Positions 25,442 through 34,289 of a DNA stretch of 64,000 nucleotides are shown one piece after another. The notes below the pieces were generated by a model. The model was not told the origin of the DNA. It made no database searches and saw only the letters and a list, made by a program, of their open reading frames with translations. How positions within the stretch are numbered: position 1 is the stretch's first letter; the number at the start of each line of letters is the position of its first letter. The stretch comes from Sporosarcina sp. ACRSL (GTDB lineage Bacteria; Bacillota; Bacilli; Bacillales_A; Planococcaceae). The translations under genes were made by a program, and so were the position numbers. Where the stretch lies: contig NZ_JAKRNT010000001.1 of NCBI RefSeq assembly GCF_022346605.1, positions 1 to 64,000 on the forward strand, read 5' to 3'.

Positions 25442-25969
25442 TTGAGAAAAGAAACAACAGCAGAAATTATGTCATGGATCAAAGCTATTGCAGTCGCTTG
25501 CGTCCTCGTATTCGTCGTTCGCCACTTCCTCTTTTCACCTGTCATTGTGTCTGGCCAATCGATGGAACCGACGTTTGAATCGGATAATCGCGTGATCATA
25601 TCGAAAATCCATAAGCTCGACCATTTCGATTTAGTCGTCTTTCATGCACCGGGATCGGAAGACGATTATATTAAACGGGTGATCGGCCTGCCAGGGGATA
25701 CGGTTGTCATGAAGGATGATCGACTTTTCATAAACGGGAAAGAGTATGAAGAAGAGTATATTCAAGCGAATAAAGAACGACTTTTTAAAGATCAAAAATT
25801 GACAGAGGACTTTGAAGTGACTGTACCACAAGGGCAGCTTTTCGTGTTAGGCGATAACCGGAGAAACAGCACGGATAGCCGGGATATCGGCTGCATCGAT
25901 CAGGATTCTGTCGTTGGTAAAGTCGGATTCAGATTTTATCCATTCAATTCAATCGGAATCCCTAAATAA
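25442..25969 (+). CDS. sipS: Type I signal peptidase
   Basis: Cleaves signal peptides of exported proteins at the outer face of the membrane. 175 residues with one N-terminal membrane anchor (about 11-31), then box B SGQSMEPTF with catalytic Ser40, box D DDYIKRVIGLPGD with catalytic Lys78, and box E VLGDNRRNSTDSRDIG: the Gram-positive SipS/T/U type. Start is TTG 25442 with GGGGG eight bases upstream; earlier in-frame codons have no binding site. The stop codon abuts the next gene's ATG. Which Sip paralogue it equals is uncertain. Confidence 0.92.
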   Translation: MRKETTAEIMSWIKAIAVACVLVFVVRHFLFSPVIVSGQSMEPTFESDNRVIISKIHKLDHFDLVVFHAPGSEDDYIKRVIGLPGDTVVMKDDRLFINGKEYEEEYIQANKERLFKDQKLTEDFEVTVPQGQLFVLGDNRRNSTDSRDIGCIDQDSVVGKVGFRFYPFNSIGIPK

Positions 25970-26572
25970 ATGAACGCCATTTCAAACGCCCGACTTATTG
26001 GTATTGACGGTTTAGGTGGTTCAGGAAAAACAACTTTGGCACGAACATTGGAGAAGCACCTTGGAAATGTAATGGTTTTTCATCTCGATGACTTTATCCA
26101 TCCGAAGAACGTTCGATACGATGAAACTGTCTCAGAGTGGGAAGCCTATTACTATAAACAATGGCGATATGATTATTTAATTCAACGTTTATTGCAGCCA
26201 GTAAAGAAAGGGTTATCTATAAACGACAACATTGAGTTGTATGATAAAGAGCAAGATGATTATATACGAAAGCAGATCTTCATCCCAACAGGCACTCAAA
26301 TACTCATTGAAGGTGTATTTCTTCAACGAGCCGAGTTACGAAAGTTTTTCGATTTTGTCATCTATCTCGACATAGACAAAGAAACGAGACGGAAGCGTGT
26401 GCTCAAAAGAGATTCCTATATCGGAACGCAGGAAGACATACTTACAAAATATGAACAACGCTATTTTCCCGCGGAGGAAAGGTATGTGAAAGAGTACGAC
26501 CCGATTCGTCTCGCGAACCAAGTCATCACGGAGAGTACGATGAATAGCTGGAATCGACTCTTTCGTGATTAA
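25970..26572 (+). CDS. P-loop kinase, uridine kinase/phosphoribulokinase-like
   Basis: A 200-residue P-loop NTPase. The Walker A motif GIDGLGGSGKTTLA is at about residues 10-23; VFHLDDFIHPKN resembles the Walker-B/substrate DDF motif of uridine kinases, and ILIEGVFLQRAEL follows; DKETRRKRVLKRD is a lid-like Arg-rich segment. It likely phosphorylates a nucleoside or another small substrate, but no specific one can be named. It begins immediately after the signal peptidase stop (TAA then ATG), so it is translationally linked to it; an own binding site is weak. Confidence 0.82.
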   Translation: MNAISNARLIGIDGLGGSGKTTLARTLEKHLGNVMVFHLDDFIHPKNVRYDETVSEWEAYYYKQWRYDYLIQRLLQPVKKGLSINDNIELYDKEQDDYIRKQIFIPTGTQILIEGVFLQRAELRKFFDFVIYLDIDKETRRKRVLKRDSYIGTQEDILTKYEQRYFPAEERYVKEYDPIRLANQVITESTMNSWNRLFRD

Positions 26573-26626
26573 CTCTTCTTTATTCGGGTATTCCTATACA
26601 GACTACCGAAAAAAGGAGCGATGACA

Positions 26627-26812
26627 TTGTCTAGAGATGAAAAGAACAAAAAGAAAAACAACAATGACAATACGAACAGAGCCCAATTAGCGGAAACCGA
26701 GTATACCGACGAACAACGGCATACGAACGAAGTCGCTTCAACTGCCTATAAGGGCAGCAAGAAGGAAAAAGTGGATATCCAAAACGACAGGCTTGAATCC
26801 GGCGGCTTTTAG
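26627..26812 (+). CDS. Small hydrophilic protein, possibly spore-associated
   Basis: A 61-residue Lys/Asn/Glu-rich protein (starts MSRDEKNKKKNNNDNTNRA; ends KVDIQNDRLESGGF) without hydrophobic segments. Its composition resembles small spore or stress proteins of Bacillales, but I do not recognise the family. The ribosome binding site AAAAGGAG is eight bases before TTG 26627, and only two before ATG 26621, so TTG is preferred. It has its own terminator, supporting a single-gene unit. Confidence 0.65.
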   Translation: MSRDEKNKKKNNNDNTNRAQLAETEYTDEQRHTNEVASTAYKGSKKEKVDIQNDRLESGGF

Positions 26813-26817
26813 TATGT

Positions 26818-26857
26818 ACAACCTCTGCGCAGTAAAATGCAGGGGTTGTTTTTTCTT
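26818..26857 (+). terminator. Terminator of the small hydrophilic gene
   Basis: AACCTCTGC..GCAGGGGTT stem (one G-T pair) followed by GTTTTTTC. Confidence 0.82.
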
Positions 26858-26934
26858 GTCCGATGAGCCGACTCTACAAATACGTATTCATATGATAAAT
26901 TAAGTACAACGTAAGAAGAAGGAGCACCAACGCA

Positions 26935-29078
26935 ATGACTGATTTTTTTACAAGGAAAAAGAAAGAATTACATATAGAATTAAACGATGTCCAGAAAAAG
27001 GCTGTATTGCATTCGGAAGGTCCGATGCTTTTATTAGCCTGTCCGGGGTCGGGGAAAACGACTACGATGATCATGCGGATCGGCTACTTGATCGAGGAAA
27101 AGAACGTTAACCCGAATCGAATAAAAGCGATTACGTTCAGCCGGGCATCTGCTCTCGATATGACGGAACGATTCAAACGTTTTTTCCCGCAGCATCCCCC
27201 AGTCGATTTTTCAACCATTCATAGTCTCGCATTCACAATTACCCGCATCTATTTGCAAAAGACTGGTGTCTCATTCGATTTAATCGAAGGCGGTGGAAAA
27301 GAGAAACACGCTCTTACGAAATCGATGTTACTGAAACGCCTTTACAAAGAAGCGCTCCGGGAAGATGGCACGGAAGATGAATTGACCGCTCTTTCTACAT
27401 TTATTTGAAAAATAGGATGATCCCATTCAATGAATGGAAACAAGTATCGGCTCCTTTTGACAAAGCAGGCACGATTGCGTTGAACTATGAACAGATGAAA
27501 TCGAAGACGAAAGGGCATCTTCTCCTCGATTTTGACGATATGCTGTCAATTGCAGAACAAGCTTTACGCGTGGATGAGCAGCTTGCCGAACAGTTCCGCA
27601 GTCGGTATGACTATATTCTGACCGATGAAAGCCAAGATACATCGCTCGTGCAGCATCGGATTGTCGAACATCTTGTTGCCCACCATGGCAATCTCTGTGT
27701 CGTAGCGGATGACGATCAATCGATCTATACGTGGCGAGGGGCAGATCCCGCCTACCTACTGAATTTTATAGACGTATATCCGGATGCGAAATTGCTGCGA
27801 ATGGAGCAAAATTATCGTTCATCAAAAGAAATTGTGGAGACCTCTGCCCAATTCATTACGCGCAATAAGCATAGGTATTTAAAAGAGATGAGAACAGTCA
27901 ATAAAGAAGCAGGACCGATTGTCATTAAACAATTTGAAGACCCAAAACGGCTTCTGGAATATGTCACGTATGAATTATTGGATGAGCAAAATCTCAACGA
28001 AGTCGCTGTTTTATTTAGAAATAACGCCTCATCAACGATGTATGTCAACGAGCTCCATAGAAGAGGAATCCCATTTTACATGAAAGATGCGGATGATAAA
28101 TTCTTTTCTCATTGGGTTGTCGAAGATATTTTGAATTTCATGCGACTCAGTTTTAATGTCGAACGAAAAGACATTTTCGCAAAAATCATTATGAAAATGA
28201 ATTTGTTCATCTCTCGAGATATGTTGTCTTCGTTTCTTAATAAAAATACGTCCGGAAATGTATTTGAGGCGTTCATCCAATCTGTTCAATTGAAAAGTAG
28301 TCAAATTGAACGATTGGATGCTTGTATCGACGTTTATAAAAAAATCCCTAACATGCGTCCTGCCCAAATTATTAGGATGATCCGCTATGAGCTGGAATAT
28401 GAGGAAGCATTGAAAAGCCGGGCAGCAAAGTTCGGCTATCGAATCGATCAACTTCTCGGCATCCTTGACACGCTGGAAGGCATTGCATCACAAGTGCGGA
28501 CGATGGTCGACTTTGCGACACGGTTAAAAGAATTGGAACATGCGGTGCAGCAGGCGAAGTTCAACCCGCCAGCGAATGCATTGACGTTGTCTACTTTCCA
28601 TAGTGCGAAAGGGTTGGAATTCAGGCGCGTCTTTATGATCGATTTAGTGAAGGGAATCATCCCATCCGAGGAAGATGAAACAGATCCGCTATTGCTTGAA
28701 GAAGCAAGGCGCTTATTTTACGTCGGAATGACACGGGCTAAAGAGCGGTTGGAATTGTTGTCATACCGAGAGGCGAATGGAAAATCGAAAGAGGATTCAA
28801 GATTTTTGAATGAAGTGCGGGGGATTATAATGAAGCCTGAAGAACGGAAATCGGAAATATTGAAAAAAGCAGATTTGTCGATTCCGCTAGATCCAGATGG
28901 CATTAGTAAGCGGACAGGATTATCTTTAGGCATGCACGTCTCGCATAGAGTTTTCGGAAGAGGAGTCATTAAGTCAATCGGTGATGACGATATTCAGATC
29001 TTGTTCGGGGAGAATGAAAAACGTCTGTCGCTCGAAACCATTTTATCTCGTCGGCTTCTGAAAAAGGTCGAGCTATGA
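26935..29078 (+). pseudogene. UvrD/PcrA-like DNA helicase, split by a frameshift (YjcD-like)
   Basis: A superfamily 1 helicase in two frames. 26935-27408 (157 residues) has the Walker A motif LLACPGSGKTTT and AITFSRASALDM. 27405-29078 has the Walker B ILTDESQDTS, AVLFRNNASS, LSTFHSAKGLEFRRV, and YVGMTRAKERLEL. Frame 1 ends TALSTFI-stop; frame 2 resumes LKNRMIPFNEW, needing one extra base near 27403-27406. The joined length, about 714, suits the YjcD-type group. There is no ribosome binding site for a separate second protein (its first codon would be TTG 27405). It could be a real mutation, an assembly error, or, less likely, a programmed shift. The end overlaps crcB by 4 bp. Confidence 0.85.
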
Positions 29079-29449
29079 AACAAGTCCTTTACGTTGGGTT
29101 TGCTGGGGCAGTCGGAGCCATTTGCCGCATAGGGATTGGAACACTCATTGGCTCATCGGACTTTCCATTGGCGACGTTAACTGTCAATCTAATGGGGACG
29201 TTCATTCTTTGTCTTCTTAGTGCAGGTGTTCTCCACCGACTCATTTCGGATCAGGAGCTTCAAACTGCTATCACAACAGGTTTTTTAGGCTCGTTTACAA
29301 CGTTTTCCGCATTTAGCATGGAAACGGTAGACCTCATTCAAACTGGACAAGCGACGTTCGCTATTCTGTACATGATCCTCAGTGTTATCGGCGGGCTTGT
29401 AGTAGGAATCATCGGTGTACGAATTGGCCGTAGGATGGTGAAAGCATGA
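29075..29449 (+). CDS. crcB1: Fluoride channel subunit CrcB/Fluc (first of pair)
   Basis: A 124-residue, four-helix membrane protein exporting fluoride as part of a dual-topology dimer. Family motifs: AGAVGAICRIGIGTLI at the start, TLTVNLMGTFILC (usually GN-x-x-G; here VNLMG) and TTGFLGSFTTFSAFSME with the Phe-box and Na+-site Thr/Ser. Its ATG overlaps the helicase stop and its TGA overlaps the crcB2 ATG, so the two subunits are tightly coupled. No fluoride riboswitch was seen nearby. Confidence 0.92.
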   Translation: MKQVLYVGFAGAVGAICRIGIGTLIGSSDFPLATLTVNLMGTFILCLLSAGVLHRLISDQELQTAITTGFLGSFTTFSAFSMETVDLIQTGQATFAILYMILSVIGGLVVGIIGVRIGRRMVKA

Positions 29450-29799
29450 CAGTCGTCGATGCAATTGTTATCGGTTTAGGTGGTTTCATCGGAGCAGTCC
29501 TACGACTTTTAATTTCCGCAAGGATGAATAAAAAGGAAGGAATTCCGATTGGGACATTGGTCGTCAATTTGACAGGCTCATTGCTGATCGGTTTTCTGAT
29601 TGGATTGGAATTGCCAAAGCTTTGGACGATCTTTCTTGTGTCCGGCTTCTTAGGAGCGTTTACGACTTTTTCAACGTTGATGAAAGAGTTGCTTCAGTTA
29701 TGGAGAAGTGGCAAAAGAAAGGAATCACTACTTTATTGCACATTGTCTTTCGTTTTAGGAGTTGTTTTAGCTTACGGTGGATATGTCATCGGCCAATAA
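29446..29799 (+). CDS. crcB2: Fluoride channel subunit CrcB/Fluc (second of pair)
   Basis: A 117-residue partner of the preceding subunit; Bacillales typically carry such tandem pairs that form heterodimers. It contains GLGGFIGAVLRLLI, TLVVNLTGSLLIGF and VSGFLGAFTTFSTLMKE. Four hydrophobic helices fill the sequence. Four-base overlap (ATGA) with crcB1. The stop is followed by the katE promoter region with no obvious terminator. Confidence 0.92.
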   Translation: MTVVDAIVIGLGGFIGAVLRLLISARMNKKEGIPIGTLVVNLTGSLLIGFLIGLELPKLWTIFLVSGFLGAFTTFSTLMKELLQLWRSGKRKESLLYCTLSFVLGVVLAYGGYVIGQ

Positions 29800-29815
29800 T
29801 ACTAATTTGCTGTTT

Positions 29816-29840
29816 GTTTGGGAAATCTCTTGACGGGAAT
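29816..29840 (+). promoter_or_regulatory. SigB-like promoter of katE
   Basis: GTTTGG (29816-29821), 13 bp, GGGAAT (29835-29840) fits the general-stress SigB consensus (GTTTAA-N12-15-GGGTAT) well, 38 bp before the katE start. katE is a classical SigB gene in B. subtilis. Confidence 0.65.
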
Positions 29841-29878
29841 AGAGTAGGAGACTACAGAAACCGAATGGAGGAAATGAA

Positions 29879-31942
29879 ATGGATAAAAACCATTCCGTAG
29901 ACGCCAACAGCAAGGATAAACAATTGGAACATTACCGTTCTATCGACAAAGGGAAGAAATTGACGACCAATCAAGGATTGAAAGTTTCGGAGGATGAACA
30001 TTCATTAAAAGCAGGATACCGCGGACCGACCCTAATGGAAGACTTCCATTTTCGTGAGAAGATGACTCATTTCGACCATGAGCGAATTCCAGAACGGGTC
30101 GTTCATGCGAGAGGATATGCAGCCCATGGGGAATTCGAATTGTATGAGTCAATGAGGAAATATACAAAAGCAGCCTTTTTGCAGGAAGCAGGTTCGAAGA
30201 CTCCAGTTTTCACACGATTTTCGACTGTGGCGGGAAGTCGCGGATCCGCAGAGACTGTACGAGATGTCCGCGGATTCGCCGTGAAATTTTATACCGAGGA
30301 AGGTAATTATGACCTTGTCGGAAATAATATCCCTATTTTTTTCATCCAGGATGCCATAAAATTCCCGGACCTTATTCACGCTGTGAAGCCTGAGCCACAT
30401 AATGAAATGCCACAAGCCGCATCCGCGCATGACACATTTTGGGATTTCGTTGCAAACAATCAGGAATCAGCACATATGATTATGTGGCATATGTCCGACA
30501 GGACGATTCCGAGAAGCTTCAGAATGATGGAAGGCTTCGGAGTGAATACGTTCAGATTGATTAATGCGGAAGGAATTGCGCACTTCGTGAAATTCCATTG
30601 GAAGCCGAAGCTCGGTGTACACTCATTAGTATGGGATGAAGCCCAAAAGATTAACGGAAAAGACCCCGACTTCCATCGTAGGGACTTGTGGGAAGCGATT
30701 GAAAAAGGGGACTTCCCGGAGTATGAATTAGGGGTACAGATCATCGAGGAGAAAGATGAATTTGCATTTGATTTCGATATATTAGATCCAACGAAGATAT
30801 GGCCTGAAGAACTAGTGCCCGTTAAAATTATAGGCAAGATGACATTGAACCGGAATGTGGACAATGTATTTGCGGAAACCGAGCAAGTCGCCTTTCATCC
30901 GGGCAATGTCGTACCGGGCATCGATTTCACGAATGATCCATTATTGCAAGGGCGTTTGTTCTCGTATACGGATACACAGCTGATCCGATTGGGCGGACCG
31001 AATTTCCACGAACTCCCGATCAACCGTCCCGTCTGTCCATTCCATAATAACCAGCGGGATGGATATGGGAGGCAAACAATTAATGTTGGACAGGTGAGCT
31101 ATCACAAGAATTCTTTGGCGGACAACACACCTTCACCTGCAACCGAAGACGAAGGCGGTTATGTACATTATCAAGAAAAAGTCGAAGGTCGAAAAATTCA
31201 AGCTCGCAGCGAATCATTCGCGGATCATTTCTCACAAGCGAGGCTCTTCTGGAACAGCATGTCCATTCCTGAGAAAAAGCATATCGTCGATGCCTTCAGT
31301 TTCGAACTCGGCAAGGTGAAAAGTATGAGTGTTAGACAGCAAGTCGTTGACATGTTTGCCAATGTGGATGTCGGATTGGCAACAGCGATTGCTGAAGCGA
31401 TCGGAGCAGAATTTCCGACAGAAGCGAAAGAATCGACCGTGACACAATCTTCACCAGCTTTAAGTCAACTGAATACAGTCAAACGTCCAGACACTCGTAA
31501 AGTAGCTGTCCTGATCGGCAGTAGTTTCGATGGGGATGAAGTGGAAACGGTCGTCTCGTCTTGTGAGAAGGCGGGGATGAATGTCGACCTGGTAAGTGAT
31601 AAATTCGGAGTCCGATACGGGAAAAATGAGTTAGCGGCTGAAATCGATGAGACCTTTTTGACTGTCCATCCGACACTCTACGATGCCATTTATGTAGTAG
31701 GAGGCGAAGCGGACAATCAAAAGAAATTCACGATGGATATTGTCGATTTCATCAACGAAGCTTATAAGCATTATAAGGCGATCGGCATTGCATCCACAGG
31801 AAAAGAATTCTTTGAGGCGTCAAACGCCGAAGTGGGACCAGGAATTATTATGAACGAGAATTCCACTGCATTTGCCGATGAATTTATTAATGCCATAGCG
31901 GAACACCGCCATTGGGACCGTAAAGTCTACGGTTGGGAATAA
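29879..31942 (+). CDS. katE: Large-subunit catalase (HPII/KatE type)
   Basis: Heme catalase of 687 residues. The catalytic His is in RVVHARGYAAHG, the distal Asn region in GNNIPIFFIQDA, and the proximal heme Tyr in RLFSYTDTQLIRLGGPNF. The length and the extra C-terminal flavodoxin/DJ-1-like domain (from about 540, KVAVLIGSSFDGDEVE and IYVVGGEADNQKK) place it in the clade 2 large-subunit group. GGAGGAAATGAA precedes ATG 29879. A SigB-like promoter suggests expression in stationary phase and general stress. Monocistronic, with a terminator. Confidence 0.95.
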   Translation: MDKNHSVDANSKDKQLEHYRSIDKGKKLTTNQGLKVSEDEHSLKAGYRGPTLMEDFHFREKMTHFDHERIPERVVHARGYAAHGEFELYESMRKYTKAAFLQEAGSKTPVFTRFSTVAGSRGSAETVRDVRGFAVKFYTEEGNYDLVGNNIPIFFIQDAIKFPDLIHAVKPEPHNEMPQAASAHDTFWDFVANNQESAHMIMWHMSDRTIPRSFRMMEGFGVNTFRLINAEGIAHFVKFHWKPKLGVHSLVWDEAQKINGKDPDFHRRDLWEAIEKGDFPEYELGVQIIEEKDEFAFDFDILDPTKIWPEELVPVKIIGKMTLNRNVDNVFAETEQVAFHPGNVVPGIDFTNDPLLQGRLFSYTDTQLIRLGGPNFHELPINRPVCPFHNNQRDGYGRQTINVGQVSYHKNSLADNTPSPATEDEGGYVHYQEKVEGRKIQARSESFADHFSQARLFWNSMSIPEKKHIVDAFSFELGKVKSMSVRQQVVDMFANVDVGLATAIAEAIGAEFPTEAKESTVTQSSPALSQLNTVKRPDTRKVAVLIGSSFDGDEVETVVSSCEKAGMNVDLVSDKFGVRYGKNELAAEIDETFLTVHPTLYDAIYVVGGEADNQKKFTMDIVDFINEAYKHYKAIGIASTGKEFFEASNAEVGPGIIMNENSTAFADEFINAIAEHRHWDRKVYGWE

Positions 31943-31955
31943 ATAGTGCATTGAG

Positions 31956-31996
31956 GTGCCATACCTATTAAAGCAATGAGTATGGCGGCTTTTTGC
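31956..31996 (+). terminator. katE terminator
   Basis: GCCATAC..GTATGGC stem followed by GGCTTTTTG. Confidence 0.75.
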
Positions 31997-32025
31997 GTAA
32001 TTTGTAAAATCAGACGGAAGGACTG

Positions 32026-32053
32026 TTGACATATTCGTCATGGCTGGTAATAT
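32026..32053 (+). promoter_or_regulatory. Promoter of the T-box leader
   Basis: TTGACA (32026-32031) with TAATAT (32048-32053) at 16 bp spacing, placing the transcript start about 32060, just before the T-box stem I. Confidence 0.65.
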
Positions 32054-32059
32054 ACAAAC

Positions 32060-32300
32060 ATGATCAATCATCAAGTATTGAATAAGTAACGGAGAGTCGG
32101 CATAGTAATCCTGTTGTGGGCAGTAAAAAGAGACTGAATGGACAGTGCGAATTCAGGCAGCGGCAGGCATGAAGTACACCGGCGAAGAAATTCTCCGATT
32201 TGAAATGAAGTGGACATCAGGTTTGCCTGTTGTCAATCAGGGTGGTATCGCGGAGAGCTCCTTCGTCCCTTGTCCAAGGGATGGAAGGTGCTTTTTTTGT
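32060..32300 (+). ncRNA. T-box riboswitch, probably tyrosine-specific
   Basis: The conserved T-box sequence AGGGTGGTATCGCGG is at 32239-32253, with TGG to pair with the uncharged tRNA end. A terminator (CTCCTTCGTCCCTT..AAGGGATGGAAGG with a T-run) follows to about 32298. Stem I elements AGTAAC and GGAGAG lie at 32086-32098. The specifier appears to be TAC (Tyr) in GAAGTACACC, at 32175-32177. Uncharged tRNA-Tyr would then favour expression of the downstream NhaC-family transporter. The specifier assignment is my reading, without folding software. Confidence 0.85.
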
Positions 32301-32326
32301 TAACGATAGATTTAGGAGGAATGCAT

Positions 32327-33706
32327 ATGTTTCAAATAAAAGCGATTCATTCGCCTAAGTTATGGGAGTCGATCCTACTAGTTTTCGTTATCGTGGCGAT
32401 GATCAGCGTAAGTTTAACCAAATTCGATGCCGTCCCCCATTTGCCGATTCTATTTTCAATTTTATTATTAATTGGATACGGTCTACTGAAAGGGATTCCT
32501 TTCCGTCTACTTGAGAAAGGATTAGTGGAAGGGGCAGGGGCCGGTATGGGTGCGGTCTACCTCTTTTTCTTCATTGGCATCTTAATTAGCAGCTGGATGA
32601 TGAGCGGGACGATTCCGTCGTTAATATATACAGGTTTCCATTTAATTACACCTACATTCTTTTATGCGATTGTCTTCGTAATTACTGCCATTGTCGGTGT
32701 CTCCATCGGAAGTTCCCTTACAACTGTAGCAACGGTCGGTGTTGCGTTTATCGGGATGGCTGGTGTACTTGAGCTCTCGTTGCCAATCGCGGCAGGAGCA
32801 ATCGTTTCTGGAGCGTTCTTTGGGGATAAAATGTCGCCGCTGTCGGATACGACAAATCTTGCTTCCTCGATAGTGAGAGTCGATTTGTTCGAGCATATCC
32901 GTAATATGGGGTGGACTACGGTTCCAGCATTCATATTGTCATTACTTTTCTTCGGATTGTTGTCACCAACTGTCACGGCGGGTGAATTCGATCAGATTGC
33001 AGTTTTTCAAAAAACACTTATGGAAACAGGGATGATTCATTGGTATACGGTTATTCCGCTTGTCGCATTATTTGCATTGACGATTGCCAAAGTGCCTGCT
33101 ACTTTAACACTCGCAATCAGCTCAGCAGTTGCGGTCATTATTTCTTTTTTTCATCAAAGCTTTGAATTCTCGGAAGTACTTGAAATACTCTTTAGCGGGT
33201 TTGTCCCCATGACTGGAGTTGAGGACGTAGATATCCTGTTGAAGGGTGGCGGCATGGAAAGTATGATGTTTACAATCGCTCTCGTATTATTGGCGCTAAG
33301 CATGGGAGGATTGTTGTTCACGTTAGGGATTGTCCAAAATATATTAGCCCAGTTTGAGCGGCTATTGAAAAAAGTGTCTTCCGTCATTTTGGCATCGGCA
33401 ATGACAGCGATCGGCATCAATGTGCTGATCGGCGAGCAATATTTATCGATTTTATTGACAGGACAGGCATTCCAAACGCAATATGCAAAGCTCGGCTTGG
33501 CTAATAAGAACTTAAGCAGAGTTATGGAAGATGCGGGGACAGTTGTGAATCCGCTCGTACCGTGGAGTGTTTGCGGCATCTTCATAACGGATGTGCTAGG
33601 GGTTGCAACAATAGAGTATTTGCCTTTCGCGTTCTTCTGTCTGTTATCACCGATACTGACCGTGCTGTTTGGTTATATGGGCAAGACATTGACAAGAACG
33701 ACTTAA
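32327..33706 (+). CDS. NhaC-family transporter, predicted tyrosine uptake (YheL-like)
   Basis: A 459-residue membrane protein of the NhaC Na+/H+ antiporter family with about 11-12 hydrophobic segments. Typical motifs are IAAGAIVSGAFFGDKMSPLSDTTNLA and the C-terminal VMEDAGTVVNPLVPW. ATG 32327 follows TAGGAGGA at six bases. The Tyr T-box upstream suggests that it moves an amino acid, probably tyrosine, with Na+ or H+ rather than serving pH homeostasis; comparative studies reached the same conclusion for T-box-linked YheL-type proteins. The substrate is inferred, not shown. Confidence 0.88.
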   Translation: MFQIKAIHSPKLWESILLVFVIVAMISVSLTKFDAVPHLPILFSILLLIGYGLLKGIPFRLLEKGLVEGAGAGMGAVYLFFFIGILISSWMMSGTIPSLIYTGFHLITPTFFYAIVFVITAIVGVSIGSSLTTVATVGVAFIGMAGVLELSLPIAAGAIVSGAFFGDKMSPLSDTTNLASSIVRVDLFEHIRNMGWTTVPAFILSLLFFGLLSPTVTAGEFDQIAVFQKTLMETGMIHWYTVIPLVALFALTIAKVPATLTLAISSAVAVIISFFHQSFEFSEVLEILFSGFVPMTGVEDVDILLKGGGMESMMFTIALVLLALSMGGLLFTLGIVQNILAQFERLLKKVSSVILASAMTAIGINVLIGEQYLSILLTGQAFQTQYAKLGLANKNLSRVMEDAGTVVNPLVPWSVCGIFITDVLGVATIEYLPFAFFCLLSPILTVLFGYMGKTLTRTT

Positions 33707-33716
33707 GAAAGAGAAA

Positions 33717-33745
33717 CACCGAGGATAAGTGTCCTCGGTGCTTTG
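33717..33745. terminator. Terminator between the NhaC-family gene and bpsB
   Basis: CACCGAGGA-TAAGTG-TCCTCGGTG, 9-bp perfect stem between converging genes, with CTTTG on one side and a GTTTCTCTTTC tract on the other. Confidence 0.7.
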
Positions 33746-34288
33746 TCATTTATTCAATTGAAATTCTTCGGTATAGTTTGTCGCTTCCTTAAGCGCTCGT
33801 TCCTCCGCAGGAATCCGAATGGTCATCATCCATATGTTCAGAAGTGAAAATAAGACGGCAGTGAAAAATGCGTTAAACAATAATGGCAGGACAAGCAGCT
33901 CTGTTGCGACAATGATGTAATTCGGGTGACGTACCCATTTGTACGGTCCTCGCTTCACCACTTTGGCATGGGGTAGGACAATGATTTTCGTATTCCAAAA
34001 CTTTCCTAAGGAAGCTAAGCACCAAACCCTTGCAATCTGCGCTGCCAAAAAGATACCGAGCAAAATCTGCCAAATGGTGGATAGCTGGCGATGGAAGAAA
34101 AGCACTTCCGCAATGAGTGTAATGAAAAAGAAAATATGCATCGCGACCATGAAAGGATAGTGTGACGAACCAGCTTCAAAAGCACCTTGGCTCTTCATCC
34201 ATTTTTCGTTTCGCTTTGCAATGAACAATTCAATGATTCTTTGCAAAATGACAATCGTAAGTACAATGCCCAAAATCAATGCAACCAC
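33746..34288 (-). CDS. bpsB: Isoprenylcysteine-methyltransferase-like O-methyltransferase BpsB (YpbQ)
   Basis: A membrane methyltransferase of about 180 residues with four or more hydrophobic segments and the C-terminal SAM-binding signature GPYKWVRHPNYI..NIWMMTIRIPAEERAL, as in the ICMT/NnrU superfamily. Located directly downstream of the type III polyketide synthase, as in B. subtilis bpsA-bpsB, where BpsB methylates alkylpyrones. The start is uncertain: GTG 34288 directly follows the bpsA stop, while TTG 34279 has GAGGTGG six bases upstream and may be the real one. Confidence 0.87.
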   Translation of the reverse strand: MVALILGIVLTIVILQRIIELFIAKRNEKWMKSQGAFEAGSSHYPFMVAMHIFFFITLIAEVLFFHRQLSTIWQILLGIFLAAQIARVWCLASLGKFWNTKIIVLPHAKVVKRGPYKWVRHPNYIIVATELLVLPLLFNAFFTAVLFSLLNIWMMTIRIPAEERALKEATNYTEEFQLNK

Positions 34289-34289
34289 C

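Noticed and set aside
27403..27409. Programmed -1 frameshift in the helicase gene
   Set aside because: The site ATTTGA lacks a known slippery heptamer and no stimulatory Shine-Dalgarno-like element or hairpin is evident; mutation or sequencing error is simpler.
26818..29075. Fluoride riboswitch ahead of the crcB pair
   Set aside because: I looked for the conserved fluoride aptamer core in the spacer before the helicase and before crcB and saw none.
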